DNA of 64,000 nt, from the NCBI RefSeq assembly GCF_000002995.4, contig NW_025062475.1, positions 5,336,187-5,400,186 on the forward strand, in the 5' to 3' direction. Made by a program: the position numbers and the translations under genes. Position 1 is the stretch's first letter; each line of letters opens with the position of its first letter. The stretch is from Brugia malayi (lineage: Eukaryota > Nematoda > Chromadorea > Rhabditida > Onchocercidae). Shown one piece after another: positions 1 to 7,753 of the stretch. Below the pieces are notes generated by a model that was not told where the DNA came from, ran no database searches, and saw only the letters and a program-made list of their open reading frames with translations.

Positions 1-2
1 AC

Positions 3-213
3 CTTAACACTTAGTGAAAGTTTTGCTGCTGCCATTCCATAATCCCCAAAAAGAATTCCAATCTGTTTACTGAGTGCTACATAAATAGCTGATTCTGTTA
101 CGATACCACCTTTTTCATCAAATAATATATCCATCAGAACATATCTTTAAAAAATTTCAACTTTTGTCTGATTCTGTAATAAATCAAAATTACTATTCTA
201 ACCTATTTACCAT
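3..213 (-). CDS. POP5: POP5-like ribonuclease P/MRP protein subunit, 5' part (partial)
   Basis: Small protein subunit of RNase P and RNase MRP, which trims 5' leaders from tRNA precursors and processes rRNA in the nucleus. Exon 1 is 203-213 and exon 2 is 3-144, joined by a 58-nt intron (145-202) with a GT donor and an AAAG acceptor. Together they give 51 codons in phase. The start reads MVN, then RYVLMDILFDEK, as in the POP5 N-terminus (MVR..RYLL.EL). Residues 34-51 (LFGDYGMAAAKLSLSVK) match the family 'FGD.G.....S..VKY' core. A GT donor at positions 1-2 closes exon 2, so the rest of the gene lies beyond the left edge. A strong TTTTTTAG acceptor at 252-253, about 40 nt upstream of the ATG, could take a spliced leader. 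Family identity is fairly secure; the 11-nt first coding exon is inferred. Confidence 0.6.
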
Positions 214-251
214 CTCCAATGGCAATATGTGAAATTAAACATATTTTGAGA

Positions 252-260
252 CTAAAAAAC
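252..260 (-). promoter_or_regulatory. candidate spliced-leader acceptor for the POP5-like gene
   Basis: On the minus strand a run of six T followed by AG lies about 40 nt before the proposed POP5 ATG at 213. Nematode trans-splice acceptors have this form (T-rich then AG close to the start codon). This is inference from position and shape only; an ordinary first intron or chance would look the same. Confidence 0.3.
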
Positions 261-671
261 CAATGGAAATCAAATCATTTACGTTATATTGTAAAATGAT
301 TCGGGAACTAAAAATTCTGGATGGTATTACTGTCAACACTAAAGAGGAAAAGAAATTATAGTAAACGAAAAACCAGCACGCCGAATTTGTAGAAAAATAT
401 CAGAGTTGTTCGCTTGTGCTTTCTTGAAAAACACTATATGTCCCCATCACTTTATGAAAAGAGGTAAAGAAACTACCAGAATGTTACCTGTTTTTAAGCC
501 TCACCATTTCCAACGCCAATTTAAAAGCGAACTGTTCTCAGAATAAATTAAATATTATAGCAATAGAAATAATGGCAAATTCCTGAAATGACTGTAATAC
601 AGCTCAACCAAAACAGATCTCAATTTTCTCGCATGTTTAGGAATGGCAGACAACGGAATCATATCTATGGA

Positions 672-695
672 TACGTCATGACATGACGTCACGTG
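672..695. promoter_or_regulatory. overlapping palindromic bZIP/bHLH sites (CRE + E-box)
   Basis: A perfect CRE palindrome TGACGTCA (684-691) overlaps a perfect E-box CACGTG (690-695). They follow an ACGTCATGAC stretch whose core GTCATGAC (675-682) is also palindromic. These are textbook targets of CREB/ATF and bHLH factors. The cluster lies about 460 bp upstream of the POP5-like start and is locally less AT-rich than its surroundings. Function is inferred from motif density only. Confidence 0.4.
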
Positions 696-1147
696 TCACC
701 ATAATGGTAAAAGCTGGAAATTGAATGACTATGAAAATGTCATTCAATGAGAGATTATCCGATTTAAGAAAGACGAAATGTCCGAGAACCAAAAAATGCA
801 AATATCGCCAAAGTAAGCATGCAATAAGTTGAAAACCAAGAAAAAAAAACCTAATTTATTCAACAAACTGAAGTTTACAAGTGAATCTTTGCAAAATCAA
901 AACAGCATATCGGCCAAAGACAATTCATACAATAGCTTCACTTCTCATCTATAAACACTTTGAAAGCAAGTAAGCGTTTTCCTAATCTTAAAGTTAAAGA
1001 CTTTATGTTTTATGAAATCTCAAAAATTTATTGGTAAGAAAACATATATAGTGAAAATTTTCAATGCAGAAAGAACATATTGAGAAAACACCTACAATAA
1101 GACAGTTTCAACAACCCTATTTGGGACCGACATTTGTGATACCATTA

Positions 1148-4100
1148 TTAGCTTGGACAATGCTTATACCATCTCGGGAATGCTACCGTGTCCTTTATGT
1201 TTAGAATACCAAACAAGGCTTGCATGAAACGTTCCAAACCAATGCCAAATCCTGCACTGGGTGGATGGCCATGCTGTCTTATTTCCAAATACCAATCCAA
1301 CGAGTCATCGCATCCACGACGACGGAGCTCTTCTGCATCTGGCTCCCTCAAAGAACCACCAGCTAGCTCACCAACAAATGGTGCCAACAAGTCGAAACAT
1401 TCCGCCTGCAGTAAATAACATCACATTTTTAATGAAAACCATTTTTTCTTCCTCTCATCACTATTCGTGAGTTGGGCATCTTGATAAGTCACAATAATGA
1501 TTCTCACTGGAAAATATTAATGCATGACTAACCGTCTTAATAAAGCGAGAAGAAAATAAGATCTGTCGATACAGAAGTTTACCATGTTGTTAGTAAATTG
1601 AGAAAAGAAAAACTTCATGATTTCTATTTAATTAAATATAATGAAAAATTGAGTACTTACATAATTGCCATAACGTTTCATGTAGAAAGGCTTCTGTGTA
1701 TATGGATAACGGAGGACAAATAAGGGCCCAGCACAGTGCTTCACCATGGTTAATTCGTTCTCTTTGCTAAACCGTCCTCCAGGTATCATTTCACCCTTAC
1801 TTTGCAATATAGCAGCTGCTTCGTCATACTGTATACGGAGAAATGGCTTCCGAGAACCATTAGTCCATAAAAGTGACTGCACTTCTGCATTCTGAAAGAT
1901 AAGTGAGACTGTGATATCATCAAGCATCTGAACCAAAATATCATCGCCGAGATTTAACCAAAGCAATTTCTAATCTAATTCGTGTTACGCGTAAACTTTC
2001 AGTGTTTTAATGATCAAATCTGCCACTTTTTGCAACTTTCTGAACTAACTGAAAATGAAGAACTAACTGACCCCGCTGCAAAAAACTTGCATCATTGATT
2101 TGATTTCCTTCACATCATAACTAAGCATTCCATCTATCACATAGTTGACATAACGCTCCACCAAATCGCATAACTGCTCTAAATCATCTGCAAACGCATA
2201 TTCCGCCTCCAACATTCGAAATTCTGCCAAATGTTGTCGAGTCTGCGAATGGTCAGCACGTAATGCAGGCGCTATTGTGTACACCTTCGATAGGCTGCTG
2301 CAACAAATCACATATATCAATATTGGCACAAACTGAAAAAGCATTTTTTGGAATTAAAGAATTTTTGTTCGATGAAAATAACACATATGGAGCAACTGCA
2401 AAATAGAGGATGCGATAAAAATAAAAACATACAACTCAACATACCCAACAAAGGATTCCAGATGTAGTTGGCTTGAAACTGGCAAATAAACTGCTTGATC
2501 ACCGAAATAATTTTGTTTATCAGCCTGAAAAACGGGGAAACATTTTAATTGTTCGGATTTGCGACAACTGTGATTTCCGGCTCCTAATGGTTATTACTGA
2601 TAAAGAACGGATTTTTTGAATATCTTTGGCATTAATACATGAATCAAGGAACAAAATACTTCAACAAATGGTTAAGTATATTACTCAAAATACCGTCGAA
2701 CAAAAATATGGAAGAAAAATATTGACCGCAAATATGATTCAAGAAGATTTTCGCTTTTCTACTGATGCTGTTTCCTAATAACTGATTTTCTCGCTTTTCT
2801 TATTTATTTATTTTCCCATTTGTCTAATAAAATAATTGATAAAGAGAATAAAGATACTCGTTAATACCTGAACAATAAATATATCACCAGCACCTTCGCA
2901 GTCATTATGAGTTAACAGCGGTGTATCCACATGAAAGAATAATTCCTTCTAAAAAAAGTATCTTTTCAAGTTAATGCAATTCTAAAAATAAAGAACTCAG
3001 CATTTTTATATTCCTTAACAATGTAGTACCAACAATAAGAGGATGTACAACCTGATCCAGCGTGGATCATATTTCGGATCTAAATATACTAATTTATGGA
3101 AAAAGTCAGAGAGATAAACATATTTAACTCAGCAGTCACGTATTAGAAGGAAAGACATAAGTTAGGTTCATTGAACAAAGAAGTACTTGTTCCTAACACG
3201 TTATCTCAGTAAAAAAATCACTTATTTTTTTTTACAATCAGTAAATGTTCCATAACAATATAATGGGAAGAAACCTGGAAAAAAGATCGACTCAACTGGT
3301 CTAGCCGAGAACGTAGCCGCAGCAGACACATGAATGGAATGGATTTCATTCGTAAATGATATTTTCTACGCGTAACATCCGCACAACTTTCTTCAGTAGG
3401 CAATTCGCTGAACTAAACTTTGCAGAATACGCGATCAACATCATGGAAATCACGTGTGGAACTGAACAAGTTTTAGTGAATGGAAGTTTGAAACTATGGG
3501 TCAGCGGAAAAGTTATTTGCAGTGAAACTTTTTTTTAATAATTCAACAATCAGTAAACTATCAGTAAAACAATGAGAAGTCTCCGTCAATGATGATGTGA
3601 TGACAGGACCAGCTAGAAGATGATTGAGAAGCTAACTAGTTTCGGTATGAAGAAGTACGAAAAAAAACTTACGCTTTTTTGCTGAAGTCCAACAACTTCA
3701 CAATTTGTAGCAAACAATTCCATGCCTTGTTGCTTACCATTACTCATTACCCAATCACCAACGATATCCACAGCACTACCAACCGGTACTTTAGGACAAA
3801 TATCACGCTGTACCACAGCTTGTATCGTTTTTAACGAACATCCATCACTGACATGCAAAAACAAGAATTTCCCACGTGTTTCTACTCGACGTGCCCATCC
3901 CTAAAAACCGACGGCTTCTTCAAAAGAGGAAAAAATGAAGAATCAAAGATACAAAAATCTTTAATTTATAATGAAATGAAAGTGATAAATGAGAGCATTT
4001 AACAGATAATTCAGAAAACATCGGCCTTTTCGAAACCAATTACATCTCCTTTAAAAAAACAAGCCTTTATATATATATATATTTATAATTAAGTCTAAAA

Positions 4101-4315
4101 ATAAAAGTTAAGCGAAACGAATTTGCCGGCTTAATGTAATATAAAAAATACTCTTCTGCGCTAAAGTAAACGGCAATATGACTTGATTCATCCTTCACAA
4201 CGATAAACATAAAACTACAAACTTGTATTCGTATATCCTTTAATTTTTGATTTATTTGCAGTAATGACGAAACAGGATGTGATTGAAGCAACTTGATAGC
4301 AGCTTTTATGGACAT
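1148..4315 (-). CDS. nars-2: asparaginyl-tRNA synthetase, organellar/bacterial type
   Basis: Class II synthetase that charges tRNA-Asn, probably in mitochondria. Exons (5'->3'): 4315-4223, 3900-3673, 3412-3275, 2948-2868, 2524-2445, 2297-2072, 1891-1661, 1405-1148. All phases join, giving 444 aa, close to the usual 440-480. Domains: short N-terminus without acidic residues (possible targeting peptide); OB-fold anticodon-binding domain from about residue 30 (IQGWARRVETRGKFLFLHVS); class II core with motif 1 region FFHVDTPLLTHNDCEGAGD (158-176), motif 2 region TRQHLAEFRMLEAE (226-239) and motif 3 GFGIGLERF (411-419). The ending NIKDTVAFPRW is typical of bacterial and NARS2 enzymes rather than cytosolic AsnRS. 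Oddity: the motif 2 'FRAE' is LRAD (219-222), keeping Arg but replacing Glu with Asp. The start is the first ATG after an acceptor-like TTTAG at 4328-4329. Cytosolic AsnRS is less likely because of the motif 3 context. Confidence 0.88.
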
Positions 4316-4327
4316 TCTTTCCACTTG

Positions 4328-4336
4328 CTAAATTAA
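4328..4336 (-). promoter_or_regulatory. candidate spliced-leader acceptor for nars-2
   Basis: On the minus strand AATTTAG ends 12 nt before the chosen ATG (4315), with no other splice context upstream. Such a short leader after a T-rich AG is what trans-spliced nematode mRNAs look like. No leader sequence can be seen in genomic DNA, so this is inference. Confidence 0.35.
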
Positions 4337-4769
4337 GTTAGCTATTTTATCTGTCATATATCACCTTTGTATCTACTATTCTGCAATAACTTATAATTAG
4401 AATTAATATTTTAAAAATTTAGTAAAAAAAATCCTCTTCAACCATACTGTTTGAGAGATAATTTGGAAGCAGAATATCAATAAGAATTTTTGAAGCTAAT
4501 GAAAGATGTATTGATCAGTGAAACTGATAAAAAACAAAAGTAAAAAGAAATTAAGATAAATAAACACTTCATTTATGCACGACATATAGCATTATTTTTC
4601 GATTCTAAGCACATCCTCTACAGATCTTTATGTATAATATCTAAGATTAATAACAATTATCAAGTCTCTCCCTCTCCCTCTCTCTTTCTCCTTGTCCCTT
4701 TATCATCACCTCTATTAACAAATTCTCGTCAATCTTCTCCTTCCCCTCTCTTTAAACATCAAAATTCTT

Positions 4770-4999
4770 ATCAAATCTCATCAACCTGTGCTCCCCCTCT
4801 CCCCTGCATATCTCATCAATCTCTGCTTCCCCTCTCTCCCTCGTATATCTCATCAATCTCTGCTTCCCCTCTCTCCCTCGTATATCTCATCAATCTCTGC
4901 TTCCCCTCTCTCCCTCGTATATCTCATCAATCTCTGCTTCCCCTCGTATATTTCATCAGTCTCCGCTTTCCCTCCTCTCTCTCTTATATCTCATCCATC
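4770..4999. repeat. 37-bp pyrimidine-rich minisatellite
   Basis: The unit runs GTATATCTCATCAATCTCTG followed by CTTCCCCTCTCTCCCTC (37 bp). About three near-perfect copies lie between 4804 and 4915, with a shortened copy and degenerate copies on both sides (4770-4803 and 4940-4999). The plus strand is nearly all C/T outside the TATATCTCATCAA core, so a strong purine/pyrimidine strand asymmetry extends over about 300 bp. Confidence 0.85.
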
Positions 5000-5120
5000 C
5001 CCGAAACAGAGTTGCAGTATGTTGCATTAGTACCATATGCAACAATGAGCTGTCTCAGCAGCTAACTGAGAATGGCCTCTTTCCGGTTTTGGAAAGAGTC
5101 TGGTCGATGCAGTTGAAGGT

Positions 5121-5360
5121 GACTGGTTTGAGAATTATTCCGATTCTGCTGACTAGTTTGAGAATTATTCCGATTCTGGTGACTAGTTTGAGAATTATTC
5201 CGATTCTGGTGACTGGTTTGAGAATTATTCCGATTCTGGTAACTAGTTTGAGAATTATTCCGATTCTGGTGACTGGTTTGATTATTATTCCGATTCTGGT
5301 GACTAGTTTGAGAACTATTCCGATTCTGGTGGCTAGTTTGAGAATTATTCCGGTTTCTGG
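5121..5360. repeat. 30-bp minisatellite, eight units, open in frame on both strands
   Basis: Eight consecutive 30-bp units start at 5121, 5151, 5181, 5211, 5241, 5271, 5301 and 5331. The core is GTTTGAGAATTATTCCGATT. Because 30 is divisible by three, the array stays open. On the minus strand it reads a ten-residue Asn/Gln/Ser-rich repeat (QNRNNSQTSH), on the plus strand a hydrophobic one. Differences between units include both synonymous and replacement changes in the minus frame, so coding constraint is not evident. Confidence 0.9.
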
Positions 5361-5529
5361 TGGCGACTTTGAAGATCATTCTGATTGCTGGTAGCAAATT
5401 TAAGTATGATTCATGATAATGGATTTTTAGGATTATTTCACATTTTTATAAACAACCTATTTAGCAGAAAGATGACGCTTGGTTGATTGCTTATTTAAAT
5501 CTAAATCAACGAACTCTGTATACTAATCA

Positions 5530-6426
5530 ATGGAAACATTAGAGTGTGTTGGATATTCATTAATTGGTAAGTGCAAATAGATATTTCATCCATGGAGTGC
5601 CACACTGTTTTGAAATTTAAACTTTTAAAAAATTTTTAATTATTAGTAAATTACGAACATCAGTATTATGCGAGTATAATAAGAATCACAGCATGATGAG
5701 ACACTGCTTCAAGAAGCTTTACTAACGATGAGCTTTAAGACAAGATACAACTCTAAACATCTATTTAACAACTATAGGGAAACAAGCCATAATGCACTAT
5801 TTGAATAGCTTCTTTTTTTTATCATTTCATTTAATTTTATTTCACATTTACTATTTGAGTGGTGCAAATAAGTTCCTTTTGCATATAGCAAAATTGATTG
5901 AAACATTGGGAAGCAAAATTAATAACTATTATCTTAAAGTGGTTTAAAAATCCATTGAAGAATGCTTAGGGGAATTCGAATCTCTCCCTAAACAGATTAT
6001 TCCATAATTACTTTACAATTAAATATTAACGTGTTTAATTTCAAAAAGGATGATTATGAGTCAGCATTAGCTCAGATAAGTGATGATATTAAAACAGCAT
6101 TATAGTGTATAAATTACATGTATAAATTAACCTTGATAGAATGAAATTGATAGGGTTTTTCGAATTCTTTTTTTCTTTTTCTATATTTTGTCATAAAAAT
6201 AATTTTTTCACGAGTGTTTCTTCATCTCATCTATTCGGCATTGTTTTTAGTAAATGTTGCTGGCTCGAATAAGGCGGACACGCATGGCAAAATATGTGTG
6301 AATATTGAATTTAGAACAAGAAATCAGCGTGGAGAAAAAAAACTAAGAAATACTCGGATTTCTGTTTCTGAATTTGTCGGTTTTTTACAGGAGTTGCGTA
6401 AAATGCAAGGTGAAAGTATGCAATGA
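5530..6426 (+). CDS. small COMM-domain-only protein (COMMD6/7-like)
   Basis: Two exons, 5530-5566 and 6251-6426, joined in phase 1 across a GTAAGT...TTTTTAG intron of 684 bp. They encode 70 aa. From about residue 6 to the end the protein follows the COMM domain, the family signature that binds other COMMD proteins and cullins and takes part in the Commander endosomal recycling complex. Visible blocks are VNVAGSNKADTHGKICVNIEF (residues 13-33, two central strands) and SVSEFVGFLQELRKMQ (51-66, C-terminal helix). COMMD7 has the same 'V.AGS......I...L' and 'QF.SFL.E...' pattern. An in-frame TAA a few codons before the ATG argues against extension within this exon. No other COMMD exons were found upstream, so it resembles human COMMD6 in being nearly all COMM domain. 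Upstream exons hidden in the minisatellite region cannot be excluded. Confidence 0.5.
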
Positions 6427-7602
6427 TCAATTTAAATAATCATCTTATTTCCACTCACGTTTTAGCTTTTATGCAAAATTAATTTCTAACTGCACTGAAC
6501 GTTACAGCATAACATGTTTGTATATTTTTCTACATTAGTAATTTAAATATGTGTATTTTCGAATATTCAAGATTGCTAGCAACTCGATCAGTCGATCAGT
6601 GTTTTTTCCCTCCTACTAACATTTAATTTATAATTTAGTGCTCATATTTGTAATCACCGTATTTGGCGTTGCACGCTTGAATGCTTGAAAAGGCTTTAGA
6701 GGTTCAAAAAAGTTAACAGTTAGAATCTTTTTTTTCTTTGTATTTTGAGGAATATATTTTGAATGATATATCTTCTGACATGTGAGAAAAAAAAGTTGAT
6801 ACACTTAATTTTATTTTTTGGAGAGAAGATAGTTCAGCATGTTTTTGAAATCAAACAGTTTTATGCGATATGTTTAAAGATGATATAATATAGTGTTTTT
6901 ATTATGAAGAGCATGAGACACATGGAATATTTTATATCAACAGATCAAAACGTCATTACTGCCATATTATGCCATGTAAGACTGTAATAATAATTTAAGA
7001 ATATTAATGATAATAAATAGTAAATAATAATAATAACAGTAATGAATGATTTGCAAAGACATCATGTAAGAAAAAACAAATAAAATGGAAAATTAGCAAA
7101 AAACAAAACAAAAAAAAACACTAGATGATGATCTAACTGCTATTTAAAGAAGAAAATTAAGAAATATCGACTTCATTTGGCATTATTGAAAGTATTGCGT
7201 TTTAAATTGTAATACTAGTAGTATGAATAATAACAGTGATAATAAGATTAGTAATAGTGATATTAATAGCAGTGTATATTAGTTGCGATTGTTGTTGTTG
7301 CTGTTGTCAAAATCCGAGAAAACGGAAGAACAACAATTATCGACCATCAAAGAAGCAAGATTTTCTTATTTTATTCAAGATTTTTTCTGAAAAAATGAAA
7401 TATTAATTTATAAGGTTCCTGCAATAGCTACAATTTTTACTAAAAAATAAAGTTTAGTTCAAACGAAAAATAAAGTGTGACAAGTTGCGATGGAGTTAGG
7501 GAAGAAGATTCCATTTGTAATGCATATTTTCTCTTTTTTTATTATTTTATTTTTAACTTATACTCTTCAAGCTATTGCTACTATCAAGATAGAAGATTTA
7601 AG

Positions 7603-7629
7603 TTAGCGAAGAAGTTGGCCAGGCAATGA
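7603..7629 (-). other. possible alternative terminal mini-exon of rimb-1 (duplicated exon start)
   Basis: On the minus strand an AAG acceptor-like site at 7630-7632 is followed by codons SLPGQLLR and a TAA stop. The first four residues equal the start of the regular last exon (SLPGRQSS), and the phase (0) fits the preceding exon, which ends at 8254. Use of this site would replace the basic 67-residue tail by eight residues. The acceptor context (TTCGTCGAAG) is weaker than the original TATTTTTAG, so it may be a dead duplicate. Confidence 0.25.
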
Positions 7630-7740
7630 CTTCGACGAATAGTAATTTTACTATACTAAATAGTAAAAAAGATCAAAATAGTAAAAAAGAAGGATTAAAT
7701 TTCTACTTGCATAACTTCTACTTTTAACTTTTACTTATGG
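7603..7740. repeat. downstream copy of a ~330-bp-spaced duplication in the rimb-1 3' region
   Basis: The stretch from GGCCAGGCAATGACTT to the CTACTTTTAACTTTTACTTA motif reappears with modest divergence at about 7942-8050. There it forms the 5' edge of the last rimb-1 exon and the 3' end of its intron. Shared blocks include GGCCAGGCAATGACT, AATTTTACTATA and GCATAACTTCTACTTT. Confidence 0.7.
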
Positions 7741-7753
7741 AGTGAACAGGAAT

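Larger units (their letters stand above)
214..1147. other. intergenic spacer between nars-2 3' end and POP5 5' end
   Basis: I see no open frame with coding character on either strand. The stretch should hold the 3' UTR of the AsnRS gene. A TTTATT at about 1027-1032 is AATAAA on the minus strand and is a plausible polyadenylation signal. It also holds the 5' flank of POP5, including the compact CRE/E-box cluster near 672-695. The rest is AT-rich sequence without obvious repeats. Confidence 0.6.
4316..5529. other. divergent intergenic region with two minisatellites
   Basis: This interval separates nars-2 (minus) from the COMM-domain gene (plus) and must hold both promoters. About 4660-5000 is extremely pyrimidine-rich and becomes a 37-bp tandem array; 5121-5360 is an in-frame 30-bp array. 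Apart from the repeats I see no coding region. Confidence 0.6.
6427..7753. other. convergent intergenic region with simple repeats and a duplicated exon edge
   Basis: This lies between the 3' ends of the COMM-domain gene and rimb-1. It holds imperfect AAT/AGT trinucleotide tracts (about 6985-7050 and 7205-7310, the latter ending in a short GTTGTTGTTGCTGTTG run). It also holds a diverged copy of the start of the last rimb-1 exon with its upstream intron (7603-7740). No further coding sequence was recognised. Confidence 0.5.

Noticed and set aside
1188..1470. Two plus-strand frames over the 3' part of nars-2
   Set aside because: Antisense shadows of the last AsnRS exon, whose minus frame contains class II motif 3.
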